The position numbers and the translations under genes were made by a program. Shown in pieces: positions 39,559-49,246 of a DNA stretch of 64,000 nucleotides. Below the pieces are notes generated by a model. That model was not told where the DNA came from. It saw only the letters and a list, made by a program, of their open reading frames with translations, and did no database searches. Every line of letters begins with the position of its first letter. Positions within the stretch are counted from its first letter, which is position 1. Source of the DNA: Halomonas sp. GT (GTDB lineage Bacteria > Pseudomonadota > Gammaproteobacteria > Pseudomonadales > Halomonadaceae); the NCBI RefSeq assembly GCF_002082565.1, contig NZ_CP020562.1, forward strand, positions 2,480,001-2,544,000, in the 5' to 3' direction.

Positions 39559-40392
39559 GTGACTGTTTCCCAAAAAGCGTTTTCTCTAATTCAGTACCCT
39601 CTCCCTCACCATGCGCTTTCGCGTTTAACAGGTAAGCTTGCCCAGTGCGATGCCCCCTCGGTGAAGAACAGGTTAATTAAAGCATTTATCAAGCGTTTTG
39701 ACGTGGATATGAGCCAAGCGCTGGAGCCAGATCCCACCACTTATGCAACGTTTAATGACTTTTTCACCCGCGCTTTGAAAGCCGATGCTCGTCCATTGGG
39801 AGAGGGCCTGCTAAGCCCTGCTGATGGCACCCTGTCACAGTTCGGGCGTTTACAGGCAGGCCAGTTAGTACAAGCGAAAGGCCACACGTTTTCTGCCCAA
39901 ACCCTGCTGGGTGGCGACAGCGCGCTAGCCGAAGAGTTTATGGGCGGCAGTTTTGCGACTGTTTACCTCTCTCCTCGAGATTACCACCGCGTACATATGC
40001 CGGTTACAGGCACACTGCGCGAGATGATTTATGTGCCAGGGCGGCTCTTCTCGGTCAACCAAGCAACCGCTAACTACGTGCCAGGGCTGTTTGCGCGTAA
40101 CGAGCGATTGGTGTGTATTTTTGATACCGAGCACGGCCCAATGGCCATGGTATTGGTAGGTGCAATGATCGTCGCGGCGATCGAGACTGTCTGGGCAGGC
40201 CAAGTGACGCCGCTTTCAGGCCACCCTCAGCGCATGCGTTTCGGGCAACCCATTACGCTTGAAAAAGGCGCTGAAATGGGCCGCTTCAAACTGGGCTCAA
40301 CGGTGGTGATGTGCTTTGCCAAGCCGGTGATTTTTGAAGACAACCCGCTGGGCGCCAAGGTACAAATGGGCCAAACACTGGGCGAGCCTTAA
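39559..40392 (+). CDS. psd: Phosphatidylserine decarboxylase proenzyme
   Basis: Inner-membrane enzyme that makes phosphatidylethanolamine. The likely start is GTG 39559, 10 bases after rhdA, giving 277 residues beginning [16 protein letters not shown] like other Psd proteins; the longer frame runs inside rhdA. The self-cleavage site LGST has Ser247, which should become the pyruvoyl group, so beta and alpha chains split there. Catalytic [23 protein letters not shown] and [10 protein letters not shown] segments are present. Likely co-transcribed with rhdA and rsgA. Confidence 0.96.
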   Translation: MTVSQKAFSLIQYPLPHHALSRLTGKLAQCDAPSVKNRLIKAFIKRFDVDMSQALEPDPTTYATFNDFFTRALKADARPLGEGLLSPADGTLSQFGRLQAGQLVQAKGHTFSAQTLLGGDSALAEEFMGGSFATVYLSPRDYHRVHMPVTGTLREMIYVPGRLFSVNQATANYVPGLFARNERLVCIFDTEHGPMAMVLVGAMIVAAIETVWAGQVTPLSGHPQRMRFGQPITLEKGAEMGRFKLGSTVVMCFAKPVIFEDNPLGAKVQMGQTLGEP

Positions 40393-40409
40393 AACGCGAG
40401 AAATTAGTG

Positions 40410-41390
40410 TTAACAATTAGCTGTTGAAAATGTAAGCACGTCTTCCAGGCGTGCTTTACCCAGCGCCAGTTGAATAAGACGATCCATACCCAACGCCACC
40501 CCGGCGCTTTCTGGCATTCCATGGTCGAGCGCTGCTAGCAGCTGCTCATCCGTATCCACCTCAGGTAAACCTAAACGGCGACGCTCGGCATTATCTTCAC
40601 TGAAACGCAGTCGCTGCTCCTCGGCATCAATTAGCTCATCATAACCATTTGCCAGTTCAACACCATTGAGATAAAGCTCAAAGCGAGAGGCTACCCATTC
40701 ACCATCTGCGTCTTGATGGCGGCGTGCCAAGGCCGCCTGGCTGGCAGGGTAATCCACCACAACACTCAGTTCGTTTTGGCCAAGCGTTGGCTCAATCACG
40801 ATGCTCATTAACAGATCTAGACAGGTGTCGCGCCCCTCTTCCGCTAGCGCATACGCTGGCATTTGGCCACGCTCTGAAGCCAAAGTGCGCAATGTGTCAA
40901 TAGACGTCGTAAAGGGGTCTACCGCTAGGTAAGTATGAAACAGCTCACGGTAACGATAGTGCACCACAGGGCCTGCAAAACTCGGCAGAACGTTAGCAAC
41001 CAGCGTGACCGTCTCATCAATCAGCTGTGCCAGAGTAAACCCTGGGCGGTACCACTCAAGCATAGTAAATTCAATATTATGGCGGCTGCCAATTTCACCA
41101 TCACGAAAACTTTTAGCTAGTTGAAATATCGGCCCACTACCTGCGGCCAATAGGCGCTTCATATGAAACTCTGGCGACGTTTGCAGCCAAAGCCTACGCT
41201 GGCCTTTATCCGTACGCGCCAAGCTAGCGAGCGAGACTAAGTGCACATCGGTGCTGCCACCCTGCCCCAGTATCGGTGTTTCCACCTCCAGCACACCCCG
41301 CTCAGCGAAAAATGCACGCACCCCAGCGAGTAAGCGCGCACGCTCGCGCAACGTTTCGATACTTGCCGTTGGCTGCCAGCTAGCCGTCAT
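40410..41390 (-). CDS. epmA: EF-P lysine ligase EpmA
   Basis: LysRS paralogue (also PoxA, GenX) that attaches (R)-beta-lysine to Lys34 of EF-P. The 326 residues lack the anticodon-binding domain of LysS and keep the class II core: motif 2 FRDGEIGSRHNIEFTMLEWY near 95-114 and motif 3 AGVALGMDRLIQLALG near 296-311. The ribosome site GGAGGGG lies well placed before the ATG. It follows efp by 117 bases on the same strand, and epmB is on the other side of efp, so the whole EF-P activation module is together. Confidence 0.97.
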   Translation of the reverse strand: MTASWQPTASIETLRERARLLAGVRAFFAERGVLEVETPILGQGGSTDVHLVSLASLARTDKGQRRLWLQTSPEFHMKRLLAAGSGPIFQLAKSFRDGEIGSRHNIEFTMLEWYRPGFTLAQLIDETVTLVANVLPSFAGPVVHYRYRELFHTYLAVDPFTTSIDTLRTLASERGQMPAYALAEEGRDTCLDLLMSIVIEPTLGQNELSVVVDYPASQAALARRHQDADGEWVASRFELYLNGVELANGYDELIDAEEQRLRFSEDNAERRRLGLPEVDTDEQLLAALDHGMPESAGVALGMDRLIQLALGKARLEDVLTFSTANC

Positions 41391-41409
41391 TTACGTCCCC
41401 TCCAATGCT

Positions 41410-41442
41410 ATAAAGCCACGCATGGTCATCACGTGGCTTTAT
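41410..41442 (-). terminator. Hairpin after efp
   Basis: ATAAAGCCACG (41410-41420) pairs perfectly with CGTGGCTTTAT (41432-41442) around an 11-base loop. On the minus strand the stem ends GGCTTTATAG. It lies 65 bases after efp and 19 before epmA and may partly end efp transcripts, giving more efp than epmA mRNA. Confidence 0.6.
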
Positions 41443-41507
41443 AAAGTAGATGCTTTCGCGGCTAACTAACTACCGGACACTCGGCAGCGCTTATGTTTGA
41501 AAAACGC

Positions 41508-42074
41508 TTAGGCTCGAGAAACATAGTCGCCAGAACGCGTATCAATCTTCAGCACTTCACCCTGGTTGATAAACAACGGTACGCGGACAACCGCACCTGA
41601 TGAAAGTGTGGCAGGCTTAGAACCACCCTGGGCAGTGTCACCTTTCAAACCTGGGTCCGTCTCAACCACTTCCAGTTCAATGAAGTTAGGCGGCGTAACG
41701 GAAATCGCTTTATCGTTCCAAAGCGTAATAATATAAGGCACCTGCTCCTTGAGCCATTTTTCAGTATCGCCCAACGCTTTCTTTTCAACAGCGTACTGCT
41801 CGAAGGAGCCATCTGTCTTCATGAAGTGCCACATGTCGCCGTCGGTGTAGAGATATTCCATCTCCAAATCCATGACATCGGCACCTTCCAGTGAGTCACC
41901 GGATTTGAAAGTACGCTCGCCAACACGGCCAGTCATCAGGTTGCGTAGCTTAACGCGGTTAAATGCCTGCCCCTTGCCTGGCTTAACCAACTCGTTCTCG
42001 ACGATAGAACAAGGATCGCCGTCGAGCATTACTTTCAAACCGCCTTTGAATTCATTGGTAGAATAGTTCGCCAT
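41508..42074 (-). CDS. efp: Elongation factor P
   Basis: Translation factor that rescues ribosomes stalled at polyproline stretches. The 188 residues form the KOW-like domain I (about 1-65) and two OB domains. Lys34 in VKPGKGQAF is the beta-lysylation site used by EpmA, matching the neighbours epmA and epmB. C-terminal domain III ends [14 protein letters not shown]. The ATG has a GAGAGG ribosome site. Divergent from epmB across 119 bases. Confidence 0.98.
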   Translation of the reverse strand: MANYSTNEFKGGLKVMLDGDPCSIVENELVKPGKGQAFNRVKLRNLMTGRVGERTFKSGDSLEGADVMDLEMEYLYTDGDMWHFMKTDGSFEQYAVEKKALGDTEKWLKEQVPYIITLWNDKAISVTPPNFIELEVVETDPGLKGDTAQGGSKPATLSSGAVVRVPLFINQGEVLKIDTRSGDYVSRA

Positions 42075-42129
42075 GATGCCTCTCAGTGTTTTATTTCAGT
42101 AACGTAGTGCGCGAAGCCATGCTTCGCCG

Positions 42130-42159
42130 TTGATAATGTCGTTGTAAACGTCGTCTAAT
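42130..42159 (+). promoter_or_regulatory. Predicted sigma-70 promoter of epmB
   Basis: TTGATA (42130-42135), an 18-base spacer, and TCTAAT (42154-42159), each 5 of 6 matches to consensus, 34 bases before the likely epmB start. A perfect hairpin GCGAAGC-CAT-GCTTCGC lies just upstream at 42111-42127. Confidence 0.6.
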
Positions 42160-42193
42160 AAGTGCGCGCATGATAACCCGAAGGAGGGCTTTT

Positions 42194-43216
42194 TTGCAGG
42201 AGAACATTATTATCGCTGATAAGCGCCCGTCTACCCAGATTTACGCGTCATGGCAGCGGCAGCTTTCCCAAGCGATTCGCGACCCGGCCACTTTGTGCAA
42301 ACGCTTGAACTTGGACGACAGCTGGCTACCTGGTGCTTCTACTGGGCACCAGCTGTTTGAGATCTGTGTTCCCGACGCCTATCTTACGCGCATTGTCCCC
42401 AACGACCCCAATGACCCTCTGCTCCGCCAAGTACTGCCGGTAAGCGATGAAGCCTCAACACCGCAAGGTTACGTCACCGACCCGCTAGAAGAAGCAGAGC
42501 ATCAGCCTGTTAAGGGGCTCATTCATAAGTACGCTGGCCGCGTGCTGTTAATTGCCAGCCCCGCTTGTGCAATCAATTGCCGCTACTGCTTCCGGCGCCA
42601 TTTTCCCTACAGCGACAACTCTCCTTCCAGAGCGCAGTGGCAGGAAGCGCTGGATTACCTGCGCGCCGATACCACCCTTCGCGAAGCGATTCTTTCTGGC
42701 GGAGACCCGTTGGCCGCCAACGATCGTCAACTGGCGTGGCTGGTGGAGCAACTTGAAAATATTCCGCATCTCAAGCGGCTGCGCATCCATACGCGCCTAC
42801 CCGTGGTGATACCCGATCGGGTTGATGACGCCCTTCTTGCCTGGCTAGCGGCGACACGCTTGCAAAAAGTCATGGTACTGCATATTAACCACGCCAATGA
42901 GATTGACCAAGCGGTCATTGATGCCTGCACACGCTTAAAGCAAGCGGGTGTGACGCTGCTAAACCAAAGCGTGTTACTACGCGGAATAAACGATAGCGTC
43001 AGCACGTTGGCCACTCTGTCCGAACGCCTGTTTGAAGCGGGCGTGTTGCCCTACTATTTGCATGTGGTCGACCCCGTACAAGGTGCCGCCCATTTTGACG
43101 TCCCCGATGAGGAAGCCAAAGCACTGGTTAAGCAGTTACTTGAGCACTTGCCAGGTTTCTTAATGCCCCGCTTAGTGCGCGAAGTGCCTGGCAAGACTAG
43201 CAAGACGCCTCTGTAG
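42194..43216 (+). CDS. epmB: EF-P beta-lysylation protein EpmB (lysine 2,3-aminomutase)
   Basis: Radical SAM, PLP-dependent enzyme converting (S)-alpha-lysine to (R)-beta-lysine for EF-P modification. I choose the TTG at 42194 because AAGGAGG lies exactly 6 bases before it, giving 340 residues, close to the E. coli length; the ATG at 42170 would place that ribosome site inside the gene. The cluster-binding motif CAINCRYCFRRHFPY is near 122-136 and SGGDPLAAND near 169-178. The C-terminus ends KTSKTPL as in homologues. Start choice is less sure than identity. Confidence 0.95.
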   Translation: MQENIIIADKRPSTQIYASWQRQLSQAIRDPATLCKRLNLDDSWLPGASTGHQLFEICVPDAYLTRIVPNDPNDPLLRQVLPVSDEASTPQGYVTDPLEEAEHQPVKGLIHKYAGRVLLIASPACAINCRYCFRRHFPYSDNSPSRAQWQEALDYLRADTTLREAILSGGDPLAANDRQLAWLVEQLENIPHLKRLRIHTRLPVVIPDRVDDALLAWLAATRLQKVMVLHINHANEIDQAVIDACTRLKQAGVTLLNQSVLLRGINDSVSTLATLSERLFEAGVLPYYLHVVDPVQGAAHFDVPDEEAKALVKQLLEHLPGFLMPRLVREVPGKTSKTPL

Positions 43217-43257
43217 TTCCCATAACCATGCTAGCTGTCATCACCACATTAGCTAAC

Positions 43258-43283
43258 GATAAGGAGGCCAACGCCTCCTTATC
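43258..43283. terminator. Hairpin between convergent epmB and leuA
   Basis: GATAAGGAGGC, loop CAAC, GCCTCCTTATC: a perfect 11-pair stem. Neither strand has a U tract after it, so it may act as an mRNA-end stabiliser or weak terminator for both genes. Confidence 0.45.
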
Positions 43284-43313
43284 GGTCTGCTAGCGATCAC
43301 GTCCATCAGGTAT

Positions 43314-45020
43314 TTACTCTAACGTTTCTGCAGTGACATTGGCAGCCGGCGCTTGGGTGGAGTGATGACGGTTAATGGCACTAAGCACACCTTTCATCGA
43401 CGCGCTGGTGATGCTTTCGTCGGTACCAACACCAAACACTGCTTTGCCATCAATACGCACCTCAACATAGGCGATTGCTTCGGCATCGGCCCCTTGTCCG
43501 CGGGAGTGCTCATGGTAGTCGATTATTTCCACGTCCTGACCGCTAGCCGCTAGCGCTTTGATAAAGGCAGCCAGTGGGCCATTGCCCTTGCCGGTTACCG
43601 TTTGGCGCTCGCCTCTGCTTTCCAGTATCGCTTCAATCGCAACTTTTGGGCTTTCTGGCTCCGAAGAAAGGCGATGGCTAATCAACACCAGCGGCGAATG
43701 CTGCTCCAGGTACTCGTCAGCAAACGCCTGGTAAATCATTTGTGAGGTAATTTCACGCCCAGTGCGATCAGCGACTTCCTGCACTACTTGGCTAAACTCA
43801 ATCGACAGCCTGCGCGGCAGTTCAATGCCGTGCTCTTGCTCCAGCAGATAGGAAATACCGCCTTTACCAGACTGACTGTTAACGCGAATCACCGCCTCAT
43901 AGCTACGCCCCACATCCAGCGGGTCGATAGGTAAATAGGGTACATCCCAAGGCGCCTCAGGGTGAGCACGACGATCTGCCATACCTTTTTTAATCGCATC
44001 CTGATGCGACCCTGAAAACGCAGTAAATACTAAATCGCCAACGTAGGGATGGCGTGGATGGACGGGTAACTGATTGCAGTACTCCACCTCACGCATGACG
44101 GGTGTAATGTTGGAGAAGTCCAGATTCGGGTGAACACCTTGAGTATAGAGGTTCATCGCAAGCGTCACGATATCCACGTTACCAGTACGCTCGCCATTGC
44201 CAAACAGCGTACCTTCCACCCGGTCAGCACCGGCCATTAGCGTCAATTCTGCCGCCGCCACGCCAGTACCGCGGTCATTATGAGGGTGCACACTAACAAT
44301 CAGCGTGTCGCGCTTTTTAACATGGCGACAGAACCATTCAATTTGATCAGCATAGTTATTAGGGGTTGCGACTTCTACGGTGGCCGGCAAATTGACGATC
44401 ATACGGTTATCAATGCTTGGCCCGAAGGTATCCATCACCGCTTCGACAATTTCCACCGCAAAGTCCATCTCCGTGGTGGTGAATAGTTCAGGCGAGTACT
44501 GGAAGGTCCAGTGAGTCTCTGGATTAGCGGCCATTAAATCGCGAATTTGCGCCGTAGCATCAACAGCGATCTGAACGCACTCTGTTTTATCTACATTAAA
44601 CACTACTCGCCGAAACAACGGGTCGGTGGCATTGTAGACGTGCACAATGGCGTTTTTAGCGCCTTTAAGAGCTTCAAACGTGCGTTCAATTAAATGCGGA
44701 CGCGCCTGCGTCAGCACTTGAATCGTCACATCATCAGGAATTTTATCCTGCTCAATCAACGAACGGACAAAGTCGAAGTCAGTTTGTGATGCCGATGGGA
44801 AGCCCACCTCAATCTCTTTAAAACCAACTTTTAACAGCAGGTCGAACAAACGCTGCTTGCGCTCTTGATCCATGGGGTCAATTAACGACTGATTGCCATC
44901 GCGCAAATCAACACTGCACCAGATCGGGGGCATGTCGATGCGCTGGTTAGGCCAATGACGATCAGGCAAATCAACAGCCACGAAAGGGCGATATTTTTTA
45001 GAGGGATCGGACAACATCAT
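43314..45020 (-). CDS. leuA: 2-isopropylmalate synthase
   Basis: First committed enzyme of leucine synthesis, condensing acetyl-CoA with 2-oxoisovalerate. The 568-residue form starts [13 protein letters not shown] at ATG 45020 with AAGGAG 7 bases upstream; a frame from 45053 would add 11 residues without a ribosome site. This is the long (type 2) LeuA. Motifs: [13 protein letters not shown] near 33-45, the metal-binding [12 protein letters not shown] near 240-251, GNGERTGN near 276-283, and a C-terminal leucine-binding regulatory domain (about 430-555) with [12 protein letters not shown]. No leader peptide or attenuator is visible in the 45 bases after the channel gene. Confidence 0.97.
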   Translation of the reverse strand: MMLSDPSKKYRPFVAVDLPDRHWPNQRIDMPPIWCSVDLRDGNQSLIDPMDQERKQRLFDLLLKVGFKEIEVGFPSASQTDFDFVRSLIEQDKIPDDVTIQVLTQARPHLIERTFEALKGAKNAIVHVYNATDPLFRRVVFNVDKTECVQIAVDATAQIRDLMAANPETHWTFQYSPELFTTTEMDFAVEIVEAVMDTFGPSIDNRMIVNLPATVEVATPNNYADQIEWFCRHVKKRDTLIVSVHPHNDRGTGVAAAELTLMAGADRVEGTLFGNGERTGNVDIVTLAMNLYTQGVHPNLDFSNITPVMREVEYCNQLPVHPRHPYVGDLVFTAFSGSHQDAIKKGMADRRAHPEAPWDVPYLPIDPLDVGRSYEAVIRVNSQSGKGGISYLLEQEHGIELPRRLSIEFSQVVQEVADRTGREITSQMIYQAFADEYLEQHSPLVLISHRLSSEPESPKVAIEAILESRGERQTVTGKGNGPLAAFIKALAASGQDVEIIDYHEHSRGQGADAEAIAYVEVRIDGKAVFGVGTDESITSASMKGVLSAINRHHSTQAPAANVTAETLE

Positions 45021-45065
45021 GGCGGCGCTCCTTTCGTTACTCTTTTTTGGCAACCCAGTTTTAGG

Positions 45066-45923
45066 TTAGTCGGCCTGGTCACTTGAAGTTGATGCAGTAC
45101 CTTTATGGGCCATGGCAGCCTCCATACGATCAAGCTGCGCTTTTAATGTATGCACGTCGCTACGCAACGCTTGAAGCTGAGCAGAATCTCCTTCCCCGCT
45201 ATCCAACTCCATCTGCGCACTCTCCTTCTGCATAACATCGAGTACGATACCAATCATCATATTGAGGAAAATAAACGCATTGAGAAAAATGAAGGTCAGA
45301 AAGTAAATCCATGCGTAGGGATACACTTCCATCGTGGGGTAAAGCACTGCGGTCGCCCAGCTTTCAAAGGTAGCCACTTGAAACAGCGTTAGCATGGCAA
45401 GTGAAATATTACCCCACAGCCCCTCATCAACATTATGAAATAAGAAGCTACCAACAGCCCCATAAATATAAAAGATAATAAACATCAGTAGCACGACGTA
45501 GCCCATCCGGGGGATCGACTTCAACAACGCCCCCAGCAACATTTGCAGCTCAGGGATCATCGACACCAAGCGCAAAACTCGGAAAATTCGCAGTAAGCGT
45601 GCCAGCAGTACCATCTCCGAGTCGTCCATGGGGATCAGGCTAGCGGTCACTATCAGAAAATCGAAAACATTCCAACCTTTCTTAAAAAAGCTGACTAAGT
45701 TGCGCTCGGCTGCCATTCTGATCAAAATCTCAATCAGAAAGAACACGGTTACGGCAATATCAAGATAAAGCAGCCACTGCTCTATTCGGGAGGTTTCCTC
45801 ATAGGTTTTCGCGCCTATTACCAGGGCTGAAATCACAATGATGGAAATCACGACACCTTCAAACAGCTTGTTTGAGCGCAGCTTTTCGAAGCGGGCTTGC
45901 CAGGTATTGAATGGTTCACTCAT
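45066..45923 (-). CDS. NaChBac-like voltage-gated cation (probably Na+) channel
   Basis: Single-domain six-helix channel of 285 residues. S1-S3 lie near 20-42, 50-70 and 85-97. S4 (about 104-122) has Arg109, 112, 115 and 118 at every third place, the voltage sensor pattern. S5 is near 140-162, the pore helix and filter TFESWAT near 185-191, S6 near 203-232, and a C-terminal coiled coil near 246-272. Known bacterial sodium channels have TLESW in the filter, so Glu187 suggests Na+ selectivity, with Phe replacing Leu186. The tetramer is inferred. It sits 45 bases before leuA on the same strand and is divergent from the Mrp antiporter operon. Confidence 0.88.
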   Translation of the reverse strand: MSEPFNTWQARFEKLRSNKLFEGVVISIIVISALVIGAKTYEETSRIEQWLLYLDIAVTVFFLIEILIRMAAERNLVSFFKKGWNVFDFLIVTASLIPMDDSEMVLLARLLRIFRVLRLVSMIPELQMLLGALLKSIPRMGYVVLLMFIIFYIYGAVGSFLFHNVDEGLWGNISLAMLTLFQVATFESWATAVLYPTMEVYPYAWIYFLTFIFLNAFIFLNMMIGIVLDVMQKESAQMELDSGEGDSAQLQALRSDVHTLKAQLDRMEAAMAHKGTASTSSDQAD

Positions 45924-46082
45924 GGAACTGGAGGTCTCTAAACGGTTGACGGCAACACTTTATACTAAAATCACGTACTTACTATACAAGTGATATCCTG
46001 TTGTTTCACTTGATGTATATCCGCCTCCCAGGTCGCTATTGCAACCTTGGTGTTTCACGATTTTTTTGCGCTGGATAAGCCC

Positions 46083-48914
46083 ATGACACTGCTGTGGATA
46101 GCCTTACTGCCCCTGTTAGGCGTGCTGGTGCCGGCATTAAATGCCAAACGTGGCCGCACCCTGTGCTCGCTAGCGACAAGCATACTGCCCGCTGTTGCCC
46201 TGCTGCTGACACTGTTGCAGATCCCTGCCCTGTTAAAAGGTGAAGCGCTGCGTTTTAACGTGGCATGGATGCCTGAGCTAGGCCTTGAGCTGGCATTTCG
46301 TTTAGATGGCCTGTCGTTGCTCTTTAATCTTTTGATTATGGGTATCGGTCTTCTAATTTTATTATATGCACATTTTTACCTGGCCAAAGATGAGCCATTT
46401 GGTCGTTTTTATGCCTTTCTAATGCTGTTTATGGCATCGATGGTGGGCATTTCGATGTCAGACAACCTCATCTTACTCTGGTTATTCTGGGAACTAACCA
46501 GTCTTTCGTCATTTTTGCTGATTGGCTTTTGGTCGTACCGTAGTGATGCACGTAAAGGTGCACGCATGGCGCTTACTGTTACCGGCGCTGGCGGCTTGGC
46601 CCTACTAGCAGGTCTACTGCTACTGGGTGACATGGCGGGTAGTTACCGAATGGACGACGTACTTGCCAGTGGTGCTGTGATCGTAGCCGACCCTCGCTAT
46701 CCGCTGATGCTTGGGCTGGTTCTACTCGGTGCATTTACCAAATCAGCTCAGTTTCCCTTTCAGTTTTGGCTACCTCATGCCATGGCGGCCCCAACGCCAG
46801 TCTCAGCATATCTGCACTCAGCCACTATGGTGAAAGCGGGTATTTTTCTGATGGCACGTTTACACCCTGCCATTGCAGGCAGCGAGCTTTGGAGCGTAGT
46901 GGTGCCGCTAATAGGCACTATCACGCTGCTCTACGGCGCTTGGTTTGCACTATTTAAAACCGACCTAAAAGGAATTCTGGCGTTCTCAACCGTCAGCCAC
47001 CTAGGCTTAATCACCGTATTATTGGGTATTGGTAGCCCGATGGCGGTGTTAGCAGCCCTGTTTCATATTTTGAATCATGCGGCCTTCAAAGCGGCCCTGT
47101 TTATGAGCGCAGGAATTATCGACCATGAAACAGGCACCCGAGAACTCAAGCAATTAGGCGGTTTAAAAAAGGCGATGCCTGTTACAGCACTGCTGACCAC
47201 ATTGGCCGCTGCTGCCATGGCAGGTGTACCATTATTTAACGGATTTCTTTCCAAAGAGATGTTCTTTACCGAGACGCTAGCAACCCCGGTACTAGGTGGG
47301 CTTAGCTGGCTACTCCCTGCGCTAGCAGCGTTAGGAGGCATTCTTTCTGTGGCCTATTCGGTGCGCTTAGTGCATGCGGTATTTTATAAGCCTGCTACAG
47401 AAGCAACGCCTAAAGCGCCTCACGAACCTCCTCATTTGATGCGGTTACCGGTGGAAATCCTCGTAGCGCTTTGTGTCTTAGTCGGGCTTTTCCCCGCCTT
47501 TTTTGCCACTGACATTTTACAACTAGCGACACAAGCCGTTCTGGATGAGCCACTTGATTTCCACTTGGCTATTTGGCACGGCATCAACTTGCCATTGATG
47601 ATGAGTGGGCTGGCCTTTGTTGTAGGCATCACACTGTATTGGCGTCATGCGGATCTACGCCGTTTTGTGCAACCATTCCCCAGTATTGATGCGCGTCGCG
47701 TCTTTGAACGCTTTATCGTTACCCTTGGTTATCGTGCCGAACAACTCATCACAAAGCTTGAAGGCAACTCTCTTCAGCGCTATATGGGCTGGCTGCTTTT
47801 TGCGGCATTGCTGATGGGTGTCATTGGCTTGGCAAGCATTGACGACTTAACTGGCTCGAAAGGCAATCAGCCAATTGATGGTATTGTTTTATTAGGTGCT
47901 GGCATGCTGATATTCGGGGGAATAGCAACGGCTGCTACCCATCGATACCGGTTAATCTCACTACTGATGCTTTCAGTGGTGGGGTTATTCGTAGCTCTCA
48001 CTTTTGCTCGTTTTTCTGCCCCAGATCTAGCACTGACTCAGCTATCGGTAGAGGTTGTCACCATGATACTGCTGATGTTAGCGCTGTTTTTCTTACCCCA
48101 AAAAACACCGCGCGAATCAAGTCCCAAGCGCAACGTACGAGATATGTTACTGGCGGGCGCATTAGGCTTAGTAGTCGCTAGCCTCAACTATGCAGTGATG
48201 ACGCGTGAAACGCTGTCGATTTCTGAGTTTTTCGTTGAAAACAGTAAACCCGGCGGCGGCGGGTACAATGTCGTCAACGTGATTTTGGTCGACTTTCGTG
48301 GCTTCGATACGCTTGGTGAGATTACAGTACTGGCCATTGCAGGCTTAGCCATCTTTAAACTGTTAAATCGGCTACGTTTGTTTATCCCACATAGCGATGG
48401 AGAAGGTCGCGTTTGGTCGCCGGATCGTTACCCCGCCATTTTAACGTCTATTTCAATGACATTACTGCCGCTGGCACTATTGGTTTCTGCGTTTATCTTC
48501 TTACGCGGCCATAACCAGCCTGGCGGCGGATTTATCGCCGGCTTGATTACTGCTGTCGCACTTATCTTGCTGTATATGGCACGCGGCGTAGAGTGGGCAC
48601 AAGAGCGCCTAAACTTCCCCTTCCAGCCGGTGGCCGTAGTAGGCGTGGCTGTTGCAACACTCACGGGGCTCGGCAGTTGGCTTTTGGGCTATCCGTTCCT
48701 GACGTCATCCTTCGGATATTTTACGCTGCCACTGATTGGCACCTTTGAACTAGCCACCGCTCTGCTATTTGATCTCGGCGTTTATTTAGCGGTTGTGGGT
48801 GCAACGCTGATGATTCTGGCCAATCTGGGTAAAGTCACCACCCCACACCGCCCTGTCACCGAGCCCAAAGCAACTGATGATTCGAGTGCGCCTAATAACA
48901 AGGAGTCCCACTAA
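46083..48914 (+). CDS. mrpA: Mrp-type Na+/H+ antiporter subunit A (with fused B domain)
   Basis: Large membrane subunit of the Mrp complex, related to NuoL of respiratory complex I. Read from ATG 46083 it has 943 residues; the frame is open to a TTG at 46047 but that adds a non-family tail. The NuoL-like part (about 1-510) shows [14 protein letters not shown] with Glu137, [18 protein letters not shown] near 224-241 and the Lys-bearing helices expected of a proton path. The C-terminal part (about 790-930, from [18 protein letters not shown] and [11 protein letters not shown]) corresponds to MrpB, so A and B are fused. First gene of mrpACDEFG. Confidence 0.96.
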   Translation: MTLLWIALLPLLGVLVPALNAKRGRTLCSLATSILPAVALLLTLLQIPALLKGEALRFNVAWMPELGLELAFRLDGLSLLFNLLIMGIGLLILLYAHFYLAKDEPFGRFYAFLMLFMASMVGISMSDNLILLWLFWELTSLSSFLLIGFWSYRSDARKGARMALTVTGAGGLALLAGLLLLGDMAGSYRMDDVLASGAVIVADPRYPLMLGLVLLGAFTKSAQFPFQFWLPHAMAAPTPVSAYLHSATMVKAGIFLMARLHPAIAGSELWSVVVPLIGTITLLYGAWFALFKTDLKGILAFSTVSHLGLITVLLGIGSPMAVLAALFHILNHAAFKAALFMSAGIIDHETGTRELKQLGGLKKAMPVTALLTTLAAAAMAGVPLFNGFLSKEMFFTETLATPVLGGLSWLLPALAALGGILSVAYSVRLVHAVFYKPATEATPKAPHEPPHLMRLPVEILVALCVLVGLFPAFFATDILQLATQAVLDEPLDFHLAIWHGINLPLMMSGLAFVVGITLYWRHADLRRFVQPFPSIDARRVFERFIVTLGYRAEQLITKLEGNSLQRYMGWLLFAALLMGVIGLASIDDLTGSKGNQPIDGIVLLGAGMLIFGGIATAATHRYRLISLLMLSVVGLFVALTFARFSAPDLALTQLSVEVVTMILLMLALFFLPQKTPRESSPKRNVRDMLLAGALGLVVASLNYAVMTRETLSISEFFVENSKPGGGGYNVVNVILVDFRGFDTLGEITVLAIAGLAIFKLLNRLRLFIPHSDGEGRVWSPDRYPAILTSISMTLLPLALLVSAFIFLRGHNQPGGGFIAGLITAVALILLYMARGVEWAQERLNFPFQPVAVVGVAVATLTGLGSWLLGYPFLTSSFGYFTLPLIGTFELATALLFDLGVYLAVVGATLMILANLGKVTTPHRPVTEPKATDDSSAPNNKESH

Positions 48915-49246
48915 TGGAAATGCTCTATGCCATTACGACGGGCATATTAACTGCGTGCGGACTCTACCTAACACTACGTGGGCGAACATTCCCCGTCGTA
49001 GTTGGTCTGACGCTGCTCTCCTATGCGGTCAACCTGTTTTTATTTTCCATGGGAGGCTTAACCACGGATGGCGCCGCCCTGGTAAATGAAAGCACGAACA
49101 TTGCTGATCCGCTGCCTCAAGCACTGGTATTAACAGCGATTGTGATTGGTTTTGCGATGACTGCTTTTGTGGTCATCCTAGCCATGCGTGCACGCAGCGA
49201 AGTAGGTAACGACCATGTCGACGGCAAAAAGGAAGACCACGAATGA
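48914..49246 (+). CDS. mrpC: Mrp antiporter subunit C
   Basis: NuoK-like membrane subunit of 110 residues with three hydrophobic helices (about 3-20, 28-46, 67-92). The motif DPLPQALVLTAIVIGFAMTA near 65-84 is the MrpC signature. The ATG overlaps the mrpA stop (TAATG) and its own stop overlaps mrpD (ATGA). C-terminal tail is charged. Confidence 0.96.
   Translation: MEMLYAITTGILTACGLYLTLRGRTFPVVVGLTLLSYAVNLFLFSMGGLTTDGAALVNESTNIADPLPQALVLTAIVIGFAMTAFVVILAMRARSEVGNDHVDGKKEDHE

Noticed and set aside
45021..45065. Possible leucine leader peptide or attenuator before leuA
   Set aside because: The gap is only 45 bases, with no run of Leu codons and no terminator/antiterminator pair.
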